From Cellulomonas wangleii (GTDB lineage: Bacteria; Actinomycetota; Actinomycetes; Actinomycetales; Cellulomonadaceae): 64,000 nucleotides of DNA. The notes under the pieces are model-generated. The model had not been told where the DNA came from. It saw only the letters and a program-made list of their open reading frames with translations, and searched no databases. Within the stretch, counting starts at the first letter, position 1. Each line of letters begins with the position of its first letter. This document shows, piece by piece, positions 9,157 to 20,501 of the stretch. The DNA lies in contig NZ_CP074405.1 in the NCBI RefSeq assembly GCF_018388445.1, positions 2,542,001 through 2,606,000 of the forward strand. The letters run 5' to 3'. The translations under genes were made by a program, and so were the position numbers.

Positions 9157-9819
9157 TCAGCCGCCCGGGACGGGGACGACGTCGACGCGGCCACCGCCGG
9201 CGAGCGCGCCGAGCACGGTCGGCAGGTCGTCCACGGGGACCAGGACGTGGGCGGTGCGCGCACCGCCGCTCGCGAACGCACCGTCCGGTGCGCTCAGCTC
9301 CGCCACGGTGAGGTCCGTCGCCAGCGGAGCGGGTTCCGTCGCGCCCGCCTCGGAGGCACCGGGCCCGCCGTGCTCGGGCGTGAACCAGAGGTCGACGCGC
9401 GACCCGGCGACCAGGCCGCTCGGCGGCGGGCCCGCCAGGGCGACCGGCACCGCACGCACCTGCAGGTCGGCAGCGGCACCGACGGCTCCCAGCGGCACCA
9501 GCTCACCGGCGCCGACGGACCGCACCACGACGGCACCGTCCGGCAGCGGCCGATCGGCCCGCAGGTACCCGTCCACGCGGTCCGCGAGCCGCACGTCCGC
9601 CACGACGAGGGCCGCGGACGACAGCGCAGCACCCGGGACGAGCACGTCCCGGGCGACGTACACCTGCACCGTCCGCTGCGCGGAGGTCACCGCCCAGCTG
9701 CCGAGCACCACCGAGGCCGCGATGAGCGCGACGCCGACGAGCAGCCTCGGGTCGCGCCACCCGGGGCGGCGCAGCCGCGTCGCCGCCGGGGCGGGCAGGT
9801 CGAGCACGGTGGTGTCCAC
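9157..9819 (-). CDS. SAF-domain (CpaB/RcpC-like) membrane protein
   Basis: The 220-residue product has a basic N-terminus, one membrane anchor at about residues 28-46, then an extracytoplasmic SAF domain (VARDVLVPGAALSSAALVVADV onward, with AGELVPLGAV) and a C-terminal ELSAPDG...HVLVPVDDLPTVLGAL segment like CpaB/RcpC. SAF domains bind sugars or peptidoglycan in pilus and flagellar proteins. The GTG start at 9819 follows AGGAG at 5 nt. Coupling to the CpaE-like gene suggests a two-gene membrane complex. Function is unknown here because the rest of a Tad system is missing. Confidence 0.75.
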   Translation of the reverse strand: MDTTVLDLPAPAATRLRRPGWRDPRLLVGVALIAASVVLGSWAVTSAQRTVQVYVARDVLVPGAALSSAALVVADVRLADRVDGYLRADRPLPDGAVVVRSVGAGELVPLGAVGAAADLQVRAVPVALAGPPPSGLVAGSRVDLWFTPEHGGPGASEAGATEPAPLATDLTVAELSAPDGAFASGGARTAHVLVPVDDLPTVLGALAGGGRVDVVPVPGG

Positions 9820-9952
9820 GGCAACTCCTGATCAGCGGTGACGGGGTGGGAGGGCTGCACGAGTGTGGCCCGACCGGCAGGGGCGCGGGCAGGGGGTCGA
9901 CGGCACCTGTGGACAACGGTCCGCGCGAGGTCGGCCGTGCGAGACTGCGGGA

Positions 9953-10174
9953 ATGGCACCGAGGTTCCTGACGCTCGCCGACGTCTCCGAGATCCTCAAC
10001 GTCTCGGCCCCGCAGGCGTACGCGCTCGTGCGTTCGGGCGAGCTGCCCGCGATCCAGATCGGCGGGCGGCTCCAGTGGCGCGTCGAGTCGGCCGAGCTGG
10101 AGCGGTACATCGAGCGCATGTACGCCGAGACCCGGGCTCGCAACACCCCCGCGACGTCGGACGGGCAGGCCTGA
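9953..10174 (+). CDS. Small excisionase-family helix-turn-helix DNA-binding protein
   Basis: The 73-residue protein is a single MerR-like / HTH_17 winged-helix domain: FLTLADVSEILNVSAPQAYA forms the HTH, RSGELPAIQIGGRLQWRV the wing and AELERYIERMY the last helix. Proteins of this type (related in fold to BldC) bind DNA and are common regulators in actinobacteria. The ATG at 9953 lacks a good Shine-Dalgarno and has GAGACT 6 nt upstream, so it may be leaderless; an upstream in-frame ATG at 9863 would add an unstructured Gly/Arg stretch. It is divergent from the SAF/CpaE-like pair and may control it or nearby genes. Confidence 0.8.
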   Translation: MAPRFLTLADVSEILNVSAPQAYALVRSGELPAIQIGGRLQWRVESAELERYIERMYAETRARNTPATSDGQA

Positions 10175-10262
10175 CGCACCGGGGCTGACCCGGCCTCGCC
10201 GCAGCCGGATCGCCGCACGTCGCGCACGCCCGCCGGGACCACGCCGACGGCGCAGGCTCGCG

Positions 10263-10814
10263 TCACCGCGACACCACCGCCTGCAGCACGTCGAACGGCA
10301 CGCAGACGGCCCGTGCGGGCCCCGTCGCGGGCATGAGGTCCAGGTGGTCGGCCCCGACGCGCTCGAGGCGTCCGGCGAGCACGGCACCCCGGACGTGCAC
10401 GGTCACGGTCGCACGGTCGCGCGCCAGTGCACGCAACGCGTGGCCGAGCCCGAGCGCCGACTCGCTGCGGCCCGCGGGCGGCGCCACGTGCGGCCCGAGC
10501 CCTTCGACCGCACCCAGCGCCGCCACGACGACCAGGGCGGTCCGGCCGGCGCCGAGCGCGAGCAGGAGCCACTGCGCCGCCGCGTCGACCACCTCGCCCT
10601 CGAAGGTCCCGGCGTCGGTCGTGACGACCCGCAGGCGGCGCCCCGTCGACGCACGCAGCCGGTCCGCCAGCCCCACCCGCGCACGCTCGGCGCGGGTCAG
10701 CTCCGCGACGTCCCACCGCGCGTCGGCGGCGTTGCCGGCGGCGAGCTGGGCCTCCAGGTCGGCGAACAGCCGCTCCCACCGGCCGGCGGCCGCCGCCTCG
10801 TCGCCCCTGGTCAC
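10263..10814 (-). CDS. Hypothetical cytosolic protein with two Sm-like segments
   Basis: I do not recognise this 183-residue protein by name. The N-terminus is helical (GRWERLFADLEAQLAAG), then two similar beta-rich segments follow: one with RVVTTDAGTFEGEVVDAA and a strand ending WLLLAL, and one with VTVHVRGAVLAGRLERVG and a strand ending HLDLM. Each has the strand-Gly-strand pattern seen in Sm/LSm folds; that resemblance is my inference. No signal peptide or membrane helix is present. The GTG at 10814 has TAAGGT 7 nt upstream on the minus strand, so the mRNA is probably leaderless. It is divergent from the LysM gene. Confidence 0.6.
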   Translation of the reverse strand: MTRGDEAAAAGRWERLFADLEAQLAAGNAADARWDVAELTRAERARVGLADRLRASTGRRLRVVTTDAGTFEGEVVDAAAQWLLLALGAGRTALVVVAALGAVEGLGPHVAPPAGRSESALGLGHALRALARDRATVTVHVRGAVLAGRLERVGADHLDLMPATGPARAVCVPFDVLQAVVSR

Positions 10815-10875
10815 GGATCGGACCTTACTGGACAAGTCGTGCCGTTCTCGACTACACCTATCCGCACCAGTCGAT

Positions 10876-10900
10876 ATCAAACGCGATCAAACTGCATCAA
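10876..10900. promoter_or_regulatory. Three ATCAA direct repeats with 10-bp period
   Basis: ATCAA occurs at 10876-10880, 10886-10890 and 10896-10900, exactly one helical turn apart, in a short AT-rich stretch ending 11 bp before the LysM gene start. A regulator binding one face of the helix in head-to-tail fashion would fit; the binder is unknown. Confidence 0.5.
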
Positions 10901-10911
10901 CGAGGAGAACC

Positions 10912-11730
10912 GTGCCGTTGCCTCTGACGCCCCCGCCGCCCCGCGGCCCCTCCCCGGGGCGTGCCGCGGGGAGCCTGATCCTGCTCGGCACCGGTGCGAC
11001 GTCCGCAGCCGTGCTCCTCCTCGCCTGGGCCGTCACCCAGGTCGGGTCGACGCAGGTGTGGCGCGTCGAGGCGGTCGTCGGTCCCGCCGTCGTGGTGAGC
11101 GGTGCGCTCGCTGCCGCCTGGCTCGGGGTGTCCGCGCTGCTCGCTGCCGTGTGCGCCGTGGCCCGGACCGCCGGTCGCGCGTGGCAGGCCGGTGAGGCCG
11201 TGATCCACCGGTGGGCACCGGGGCTCGTGCGCCGCGTCCTGACGGTGGCGGTGGCGGCGGCGGTGGGCCTCGGGAGCGCGGTCGGGGCCCAGGGCGCCGG
11301 CTCCCCCGCTGACGGCCCGGTGGTCACGGTCGACCTCGGGTGGTCGCCCACCGCGACCGGCGGCCACCTCGTCGCGGACGTCCCGCCGTCCGGCCCGACG
11401 GACACCGCGCCGCCCTCGCCGACGACGACCGGGTCCCCGTCGAGCGCCGCGCTGCGGGAGGTCGCCGCGCCGGTCGCCGCGCCGGTCACCGAGGAGGACC
11501 CGCAGGCCGCGGTGACGACTGCGCCCCGGGAGGAGGTCGTCGTGGTCCGGGCGGGTGACACCCTGTGGGGCATCGCGGCACGCACGCTCGGGCCCCACGC
11601 GTCCGACGCCGCCGTCGCCGACGAGTGGCCGCGGTGGTACGCGGCGAACGCCGCGACCATCGGCCCGGACCCCGACGTCCTGCAACCCGGACAGATCCTG
11701 ACCGTGCCGACCCCCGGGAGCCCGCGATGA
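10912..11730 (+). CDS. LysM-domain membrane protein
   Basis: The 272-residue protein has a proline-rich N-terminus, three hydrophobic helices (roughly residues 20-45, 52-76 and 100-122), a Pro/Thr/Ser-rich linker and a C-terminal LysM domain (about 203-268: VVRAGDTLWGIAARTLG through LQPGQILTVPTP). LysM binds peptidoglycan, so the C-terminus should be outside the membrane. The GTG at 10912 follows a perfect AGGAG at 6 nt. The gene overlaps the following Rv3235-like gene by ATGA. Its function is unknown; the wall-binding domain and position next to secA suggest an envelope role. Confidence 0.8.
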   Translation: MPLPLTPPPPRGPSPGRAAGSLILLGTGATSAAVLLLAWAVTQVGSTQVWRVEAVVGPAVVVSGALAAAWLGVSALLAAVCAVARTAGRAWQAGEAVIHRWAPGLVRRVLTVAVAAAVGLGSAVGAQGAGSPADGPVVTVDLGWSPTATGGHLVADVPPSGPTDTAPPSPTTTGSPSSAALREVAAPVAAPVTEEDPQAAVTTAPREEVVVVRAGDTLWGIAARTLGPHASDAAVADEWPRWYAANAATIGPDPDVLQPGQILTVPTPGSPR

Positions 11731-12383
11731 CCACGCTCGACCACGACGACGTCACCGGGGCGGCGTTCGAGGACGTCCTCACCGCGATCACCGCAGCGGG
11801 ACGCGGGGCGCACCCGACGGCGACGCAGCCGGCCCCGGCGGCGCCGACGTCCCCGCACCCACCCGGTCGCACCGGCAGCCCCGCTCACGCGACGGGACGG
11901 CCGCGCCTGAGGCTCGTCCCGGCCGTGCCCGCACCGCCGGCGCGGCGCGCTGCGGAGCTCTCACCTCCGCCCACGCTGGTGGAGCGCCTGCACCGGCTCG
12001 CCGTGGCCGAGCAGGCGCCTGCCGGTGACCTCCCGGACGACCGGGGCGCGGCACCCGCGACGGACCCCGGACGGTTCGCGCACGGGGTCGGGCTCGCGTG
12101 CGTCGAGGTCGTGCTGGCCCGCCGGGCGGCCGCTCAGCTGGCCCGCTGGGTGTCGCCGACGGTGCTCGAGACGCTGCAGCAGCGCGCCGCACTCGTGCGT
12201 CGTGCGGGTGTCCTCACCCACGCGCGGCGTCCGGCAGCCCGCCGGGTGCGGGTCTGCCCGGTCGACGACCACACGGTCGAGGCGTGCCTCGTGGTGGAGG
12301 ACGGCGTGCGCGTGCGCGCGGTGGCACTCCGGCTGGAGTCCCACCGCGGCGCGTGGCGCGTCACGGCGCTGGAGATCGGCTGA
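11727..12383 (+). CDS. Rv3235-family protein
   Basis: The 218-residue protein has a low-complexity Pro/Ala-rich N-terminal half (to about residue 70) and a conserved C-terminal domain with VSPTVLETLQQRAALVR, RRVRVCPVDDHTVEACLVVEDGVRVRAVALRLE and ends WRVTALEIG. This matches the Rv3235 family that lies beside secA in actinobacteria; the function is unknown. The C-terminal alternation of strands is like small SecB/Tim44-like scaffolds, but that is speculative. The ATG overlaps the LysM stop (ATGA). It converges on secA with only 3 bp between the stops. Confidence 0.7.
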   Translation: MTTLDHDDVTGAAFEDVLTAITAAGRGAHPTATQPAPAAPTSPHPPGRTGSPAHATGRPRLRLVPAVPAPPARRAAELSPPPTLVERLHRLAVAEQAPAGDLPDDRGAAPATDPGRFAHGVGLACVEVVLARRAAAQLARWVSPTVLETLQQRAALVRRAGVLTHARRPAARRVRVCPVDDHTVEACLVVEDGVRVRAVALRLESHRGAWRVTALEIG

Positions 12384-12386
12384 GCG

Positions 12387-15209
<2,823 letters not shown>

Positions 15210-15330
15210 GCAACTCTCCCGACGTCGTTGGCGCCCGTCCGCTCGCAGCGTCGGGGCGGTGCGTGTCGCCCGACCGCGCGGCCGGGCCCGACCATCGTAG
15301 GCGAGCCGCAGGACCTGCGTGGCCGTCCGC

Positions 15331-16614
15331 TCAGGCCGCGGCCCCCGGGAGCTCGCGCCGCAGCGCCGCCACGAGGTCGCCCGCCGCCTCCGGACCGGCC
15401 GCCACGTCGGCCAGGCCCAGCCACTGCGCCGCCGTGCGCAGCTCGCACGCCAGCTCGTGCGCCACCTCGGCGTCCCCGGGCGCGCCCGCCGCGGGGTCCG
15501 CGGCCGCGCCGGGCGCCCGGTGCGCCGCGGCGACCTGCAGGACGCCCCCGCGTCGGTCCGCCTTGAGGTCGACGAGCGCCACCAGGCGCTCCCCCAGCAG
15601 GAAGGGCAGCACGTAGTACCCCCAGACCCGCGCCGCCGCCGGGACGTAGATCTCGAGGCGGTAGCGCAGCCCGAACAGGGTCTCGGTGCGCGTGCGCTCC
15701 CACACCAGGGGGTCGAAGGGACTGAGCAGCGCCCGCCCGTGGGCGCGCCGGGGAACGGTCGCGTCGCGGTGCCGGTACAGCGGACCGCGCCAGCCCTCGA
15801 CGTCCACGGGTACGAGCACGCCCTCCTCGACGAGCTCCGCGACGGCGGCGGCCGTCGGCGCGGTGGCGGTCCGCCAGTGGTCGGCCAGGCAGCGCAGGCT
15901 CGCCACACCGTGCGCGCGCGCGGCGACCTCGACCAGCCCGCGGCGCGCCGTCGCCGGGTCCGGCGGGGGCGCTGCGAGCACCTCGGGCGGGAGCACGCGG
16001 TCCGGCAGGGCGTAGCGCCGCTCGAACTGCGCGTTGCGGCCGGAGGTCGTGAGCTCACCGACGAAGAACAGGTGCTCCAGGGCGCGCTTGGCGTCCGTCC
16101 ACGACCACCCCCAGTCCCCGGAGCGACGTCCGTCGCCCCCGAGGAGATCCTGCGCCTCGCGGGCCGTGACGGGGCCCACCTCGTCGACGATGCGACGGAC
16201 GGCCGCCACCTCCGGCGAGCGGCCCACGGGCACGCCGTGCAACGTGTCGCCACGCCGCTCGATCCCGGCACGGTTGGCCGCGTGCTTGAAGGCCAGGTCC
16301 CGGAACGTGGTCGGCGGCACCAACGACGCCTCGTGCGCCCACGTCTCCACGAGGCGGCGCGGCGCGCGGCTCGTCGCACGGTCCAGCGCCGCCACGTCCC
16401 AGGGCCCTGTCCGGGAGTAGACGGGGACCAGGTGGGCCCGTGCCAGGACGTTGACGGAGTCCACCTGGAGCAGGCCGAGCCGGCCGACGACCTGCTGGAG
16501 CGCCCGTCCGCCGGGGACGGCACCCCGGGCTGCCCGCGGACGGTCCAGCCCGGAGGCGCGCAGCGCGAGGCGGCGCGCCTGCGAGCGTGTGAGGTGGTCG
16601 ACGTCCGCAGCCAT
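15331..16614 (-). CDS. YcaQ-type (AlkZ/HTH_42 superfamily) DNA glycosylase
   Basis: The 427-residue protein belongs to the winged-helix HTH_42 family whose members AlkZ and YcaQ excise bulky alkyl adducts and unhook interstrand crosslinks. The catalytic QxD motif of YcaQ-type enzymes is visible as Gln50-Val-Asp52 in [10 protein letters not shown]. Other family landmarks are [11 protein letters not shown], the winged-helix region around [13 protein letters not shown], and [15 protein letters not shown] and [21 protein letters not shown] near the C-terminus. I chose the ATG at 16614; ten more residues upstream are possible. It sits between secA and hpf, where mycobacteria have no such gene. Substrate is inferred from the motif. 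Confidence 0.88.
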   Translation of the reverse strand: MAADVDHLTRSQARRLALRASGLDRPRAARGAVPGGRALQQVVGRLGLLQVDSVNVLARAHLVPVYSRTGPWDVAALDRATSRAPRRLVETWAHEASLVPPTTFRDLAFKHAANRAGIERRGDTLHGVPVGRSPEVAAVRRIVDEVGPVTAREAQDLLGGDGRRSGDWGWSWTDAKRALEHLFFVGELTTSGRNAQFERRYALPDRVLPPEVLAAPPPDPATARRGLVEVAARAHGVASLRCLADHWRTATAPTAAAVAELVEEGVLVPVDVEGWRGPLYRHRDATVPRRAHGRALLSPFDPLVWERTRTETLFGLRYRLEIYVPAAARVWGYYVLPFLLGERLVALVDLKADRRGGVLQVAAAHRAPGAAADPAAGAPGDAEVAHELACELRTAAQWLGLADVAAGPEAAGDLVAALRRELPGAAA

Positions 16615-16809
16615 GGCGCCGATCCTGCCGCAGCCCTCCGACACACCCGCGCAGGCCCCGACACTTTCGACGTACGGCGCTCACCGGATCACGTCCGTCG
16701 CCGACGGATCGGCGCGTCTTCGCCGCACCGGGCGGGCGGTAGGTGCGACCTCGTGCGGCGCTCCCGCTCGCCTCCGCCCACCCGGAACCGCTTCACCAGC
16801 AGGATGTCA

Positions 16810-16831
16810 CCGAAAGTTCTCCGAAAGTTCT
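16810..16831. repeat. Exact tandem 11-bp repeat
   Basis: Two adjoining copies of CCGAAAGTTCT, unusually AT-rich for the region. They lie about 195 bp upstream of the YcaQ-like start on the minus strand. A protein-binding role is possible but unproven. Confidence 0.7.
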
Positions 16832-17007
16832 CCGCCACTCTTGACGCGGGCAGCCGCTGCGGGCGACGGTCGTACTGCGGCCGACGCCCCCTCCCGGTGT
16901 CGCCGCCACCCGACTCCCGGTGCCGGACGGACCGCGCCGCCCGGCACCGGGACCGGGCGCAGTCGGCGCGCACGCCGGGCGGCTCCAGCACCCCTGCCGG
17001 ACACGCC

Positions 17008-17041
17008 ACGGGGCGGCGAGCCGGTCGGCACGCCGCCCCGT
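17008..17041 (-). terminator. Hairpin downstream of hpf
   Basis: An 11-bp perfect stem (17008-17018 with 17031-17041) with a 12-nt loop begins 16 nt after the hpf stop. No T-tract follows on the minus strand, which is common for terminators in high-GC actinobacteria. Confidence 0.6.
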
Positions 17042-17057
17042 CGTCGTCATCGCGGGC

Positions 17058-17693
17058 TCAGCCCGCCGCGCGCTCCGGTCCTGCGATCGACACCGGTGCG
17101 TCGAGCTTGATGACGCCGTAGCTCCAGCCGCGCCGGCGGTACACCACGGCGGGCTGGGCGGTCTCGGCGTCGACGAAGAGGTAGAAGTCGTGCCCCACGA
17201 GCTCCATCTCGTAGAGCGCGTCGTCGACCGTCATCGGCTCGGCGTGGTGCACCTTCTCGCGGATCAGCACCGGGGAGTCCCCGAGGGCAATCTCGACGAC
17301 GCCGTCCTCCCCCGTCTCGGGAGCGGGCCGCGGCTCGGGCTCCGGCTCGGGCGGGCGCACGTCCACGGGCGCCAGCGGAGTGTGGTTGCGGTGGTCCTTG
17401 CGCCGGTCGCGCGCGCGGCGCAGCCGCTCGAGCAGACGACCGAGCGCGACGTCGAGCGCCGCGTACGCGTCGTCGGCGCACGCCTCCGCGCGGATGACCG
17501 GCCCCTTGTCGACCACGGTCAGCTCGACCCTCTCGCTGGAGTCGGCCTGACGCGGGTTCGGTTCGTGCGACACGAGGACGTCGACGCGCTGGGCACGCGG
17601 GGCCAGCTGCTCGATCTTGGCGAGCTTGGACTCGGCGTGCGCGCGATACCGCGGGGACACCTCGGTGTGCCGGCCGGCAACCACGATCTCCAT
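17058..17693 (-). CDS. hpf: Ribosome hibernation promoting factor, long form
   Basis: The 211-residue protein has an N-terminal S30AE domain (MEIVVAGRHTEVSPRYRAHAESKLAKIEQ to about residue 105) that binds the 30S mRNA channel, an acidic Pro/Glu linker, and a C-terminal dimerisation domain (about 140-200, with REKVHHAEPMTVDDALYEMELVGHDFYLFVDAET) that joins two 70S ribosomes into 100S dimers. The ATG at 17693 follows AGGAGG at 6 nt, a strong site. It lies after comF in the same direction; a TAGCGT element (17853-17848) overlapping the comF stop may be its own promoter, which would allow stationary-phase expression apart from the upstream genes. Confidence 0.93.
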   Translation of the reverse strand: MEIVVAGRHTEVSPRYRAHAESKLAKIEQLAPRAQRVDVLVSHEPNPRQADSSERVELTVVDKGPVIRAEACADDAYAALDVALGRLLERLRRARDRRKDHRNHTPLAPVDVRPPEPEPEPRPAPETGEDGVVEIALGDSPVLIREKVHHAEPMTVDDALYEMELVGHDFYLFVDAETAQPAVVYRRRGWSYGVIKLDAPVSIAGPERAAG

Positions 17694-17847
17694 GTGGGCC
17701 TCCTGAGAGGTCAGGGGCGGGCGTGGCCCGCCCGGACGGGACGAACTTCAGCTGCCCCTCCACGGGGCGGGCACCATCACCTCCTCCACCGCGCGCCCTC
17801 CGTCGGACTGCTGCAGGAGAGCCGTCGCGGCGTCGTTCCCAGGCACC

Positions 17848-17853
17848 ACGCTA
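17848..17853 (-). promoter_or_regulatory. Candidate -10 element for hpf
   Basis: TAGCGT on the minus strand overlaps the TAG stop of comF. A transcript starting about 7 nt downstream would have a leader of roughly 150 nt before hpf. No good -35 is seen. Confidence 0.3.
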
Positions 17854-18657
17854 ACCCTCCTCGGCGCCCCGACGCGAAACGCCGCGGCTCGGCGGTGCGA
17901 CATCCGCCACACCCACGCCCCCGGGTTGCGGGGTAGCCGCGAGGACACCGGCGGCCGCTGGGCGCGCACCCGCGGCGACGAGCGCGCCGTGGCACGCGGC
18001 GAGGGTCGCGCCCGTGGTCAGGACGTCGTCGACGAGCACGACGACGCGACCGCGCAGGCGTGCCACGGCACCGACCCGGACGCGCCCGCGCAGTGCGTCA
18101 CCGCGAGCGCGGGCACCCAGGCCGGCCAGGTCGGGGCCCCCCGCCCGGCGCAGCGGGCGTGCCCGCACAGCCGGGACGCCGCCGCTCCGCAGACCCGCCG
18201 CGACCGCCGCGGCGAGCACGTCGACCGGGTCCCGGCCACGGCGTCGGCGCGCCTGCGCCGTGGACGGCACCGCCACCACGAGCACCGGTCCCACGCCGCC
18301 CGTCACCGGCCGGAGCCGGGGCGCCAGGGCCACGCCCGTGCGGCGGGCCGCCGCGGCGAACGGACGGTCGAGATCGGTCCGCCCGCCGTCCTTCCACGCC
18401 GCGACGCCGTGACGCAGCGGCCCGGTGTACGTGCCGGGGCCCATCACCGGGAGCAGCGTGCGGCCGTCCAGCAGGTCGAGCCGCCCGGCACCGCGGTCAC
18501 GCCCCAGGACAGGCCCGTCGAGGGTGGTCGCGCACCGTCCGCACCACCGTTCGTCGACACGCCCGCAGCCCGCGCACGCGACCGGCACGACCAGCCCCAG
18601 GACGTCGCGGCCGGCGGCCGCCACCAGGGCGTGCAGGCGGCGGCGCCGTGACGGCAC
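17851..18657 (-). CDS. ComF-family phosphoribosyltransferase-like protein
   Basis: The product (about 268 residues) has the ComF layout: a Cys4 zinc-finger at the N-terminus (Cys28, 31, 39 and 42 in CAGCGRVDERWCGRC) and a C-terminal type I phosphoribosyltransferase domain with the PRPP motif VVVLVDDVLTTGATL. ComF proteins act in DNA uptake in naturally competent bacteria; the actinobacterial role is unknown. The start is uncertain: I favour the GTG at 18657, which follows GGAGG at 8 nt and leaves about 27 residues before the finger. GTGs at 18684 and 18732 are alternatives. The gene follows lpqB and precedes hpf, an order shared with mycobacteria. Confidence 0.85.
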   Translation of the reverse strand: MPSRRRRLHALVAAAGRDVLGLVVPVACAGCGRVDERWCGRCATTLDGPVLGRDRGAGRLDLLDGRTLLPVMGPGTYTGPLRHGVAAWKDGGRTDLDRPFAAAARRTGVALAPRLRPVTGGVGPVLVVAVPSTAQARRRRGRDPVDVLAAAVAAGLRSGGVPAVRARPLRRAGGPDLAGLGARARGDALRGRVRVGAVARLRGRVVVLVDDVLTTGATLAACHGALVAAGARPAAAGVLAATPQPGGVGVADVAPPSRGVSRRGAEEG

Positions 18658-18803
18658 CGCCGCGCCCTCCGGATCCCTCGACACCCCGGGAGCCTGCTCC
18701 GCCGCGGGTGCCGCCGGCAGCGCCGGCGTCACCCGCCGTGGACGGTGGGTGACGGACGCGGGGCTGTGGGCGGCCGGCCGTGCGGCGCCCGCCGCCGGCG
18801 TCG

Positions 18804-20501
18804 TCAGCCGGGGAACGCCGCGCCGGTCACCCCGAGCGTGCCGGTGACACCGGGCACCTCGACCCACGTCCCGCCCTGCAGGCGCAGCAGGTCACCACCC
18901 GCCGTGACGACGTGGACGGTCCGCAGCCCACGGTCCGCCACCAGCGACGTGGCGTCCGCGACGGCGGGCAGCGGCGAGCTGGTCCCGGACACCGGGACGA
19001 GGTAGGGCGTCGGGCCCGCCTCCCCGTCCGAGAGGACACCGAGGGTGACCTCGTCGACCCACACCACGGACGCGGTCGGCGTCAGCGCGGCGCCGGCCGC
19101 CACGGCCTTGCCGATCGTCTGCGGGGTGCGGGCGTCGTCCCGCACGATGCCCGCCACGTCGAGCGTCGTCCCGTCCGTGCCGCGCGACACGATGGCGATG
19201 CGCGTGCCGTCCCGCGACACCCGCACGGCGTCCACCGTCCGACCCTCCAGCCACTCGGCGGTCACCTCGACCAGCGTGCCGTCCGCCCGGACGGCGTCCA
19301 CCCGGCCCGGGACGGCGTTCCGTGCCGTCCAGACCCACCCGAAGCGGTCCACCGAGGGCGCTGCCAGGGACCCGCCGCTCAGCAGGACCCGCTGCGGGGA
19401 GTCCCCCGCGGGCACCGTCACGAGCGTCGACGGGTCGGCGAGCGCCACACGCAGGGAGCCGTCGGGTGAGCGCGCGGGCGCGCTCGGGCGCTCACCGGTC
19501 ACCGCGCGCACCCCGTCCACCGCGGCGGGCGCGCCCTCACCGAGCGCGAGGGTGCCGCCGTCGACGAGGATCTCGAGCTCGTCGGAGCCGGGCACGGGCA
19601 GGTCGGTCGCCGTCCCCTCGAGCAGCGCACCGGCGGCGCCGGCGCGCACGTGGAGCGTCGTCACACCGAGGGGCCGCAGCGACGCCTCGAGCTGCGCGAG
19701 CAGCAGGCCGCGGTCCGCGTCGAGCACGGCCCGCGCCGGCTCGAGCGCGAACTCGGCGACACCCTGCTCCACGGACACCGCCTCCGGCTTGAGGACCGCG
19801 CCCTGCGGCAGCGCCGACGTCACCGCGTCGTGCAACCACGGCGAGGGCCCGGCGAGCAGGGCCCGGACCACGGCGGTGGCCACGCTGCGGTCCCGGTCCC
19901 GGAACCAGCGGACCTCGGGCACGAGCATCTCGCGGTCGGGCGTGAGGAAGTAGACGGAGGTCGCGCGGAACTGCGACGTGAAGCGTCGCGAGTCCACGAC
20001 CAGGACGTCCGGGGCGTGCGCGATCCGCCAGTCGCCCCGCGCGTCCTGCACGAGCTCGTACCGCAGCGTCTCCACGGCGTCGGCGGGCGCCTCGACGAAC
20101 CGTCCCTCCGCATCCACCTTGGCGGTCACGGTCAGCGAGACCGTGACCTGCGCGTCCCCGGTCTGCTCCACCTTGCGCTGGCTCGCCACGACCGTGCCCG
20201 CGCCGGGGTCCCACTCCGAGCGCTCGTCGGCCGACAGGAACTCGCGGGTGACGTCGAAGTCGCCCGTGACCTCCGTGCCCGCCGCGAGCAGGAACCCCTC
20301 GACGATGCTGACGGGGTCGGCGTCGGCCTGCGGACCCTGCGCCAGCACGACGACCCGGTCCTGCTCACGGACCTCGCCGTCACCGGCCGTCACGCTGCCC
20401 TCGGTGGGGATGGCGACGCACGCGGTCAGACCGACGAGGGCGAGGACGTGCGCGCACACGACGACCAGGTGCCTGCCGGCCGAGGCGACGCCCCGCCTCA
20501 C
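18804..20501 (-). CDS. lpqB: Lipoprotein LpqB, partner of the MtrAB two-component system
   Basis: The 565-residue lipoprotein has a signal peptide ending in the lipobox LTAC with lipidated Cys28, a GerMN domain (about residues 190-310) and a C-terminal beta-propeller-like region with SPDGSLRVALADP and SRDGTRIAIVSRG repeats. In mycobacteria LpqB binds the extracellular part of MtrB and tunes MtrA phosphorylation; that role is inferred here from family and from the 4-bp GTGA overlap with mtrB. The GTG at 20501 is in the overlap, and the much longer frame upstream is a shadow of mtrB. Confidence 0.93.
   Translation of the reverse strand: MRRGVASAGRHLVVVCAHVLALVGLTACVAIPTEGSVTAGDGEVREQDRVVVLAQGPQADADPVSIVEGFLLAAGTEVTGDFDVTREFLSADERSEWDPGAGTVVASQRKVEQTGDAQVTVSLTVTAKVDAEGRFVEAPADAVETLRYELVQDARGDWRIAHAPDVLVVDSRRFTSQFRATSVYFLTPDREMLVPEVRWFRDRDRSVATAVVRALLAGPSPWLHDAVTSALPQGAVLKPEAVSVEQGVAEFALEPARAVLDADRGLLLAQLEASLRPLGVTTLHVRAGAAGALLEGTATDLPVPGSDELEILVDGGTLALGEGAPAAVDGVRAVTGERPSAPARSPDGSLRVALADPSTLVTVPAGDSPQRVLLSGGSLAAPSVDRFGWVWTARNAVPGRVDAVRADGTLVEVTAEWLEGRTVDAVRVSRDGTRIAIVSRGTDGTTLDVAGIVRDDARTPQTIGKAVAAGAALTPTASVVWVDEVTLGVLSDGEAGPTPYLVPVSGTSSPLPAVADATSLVADRGLRTVHVVTAGGDLLRLQGGTWVEVPGVTGTLGVTGAAFPG

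Larger units (their letters stand above)
16615..17057. other. 443-bp gene-free gap with tandem 11-bp repeat
   Basis: No open frame here has a start, Shine-Dalgarno and recognisable product. It contains an exact tandem repeat of CCGAAAGTTCT at 16810-16820 and 16821-16831, an inverted partial copy (ACTTTCG) at 16663-16669, and the hpf terminator hairpin at 17008-17041. The part nearest 16614 should hold the promoter of the YcaQ-like gene, but I see no clear hexamers. Confidence 0.5.

Noticed and set aside
9953..10174. Naming the small HTH protein BldC
   Set aside because: It shares the fold class but the sequence (LTLADVSEILNVSAPQAYA, IQIGGRLQWRVE) is of the excisionase HTH_17 type, not like BldC itself.
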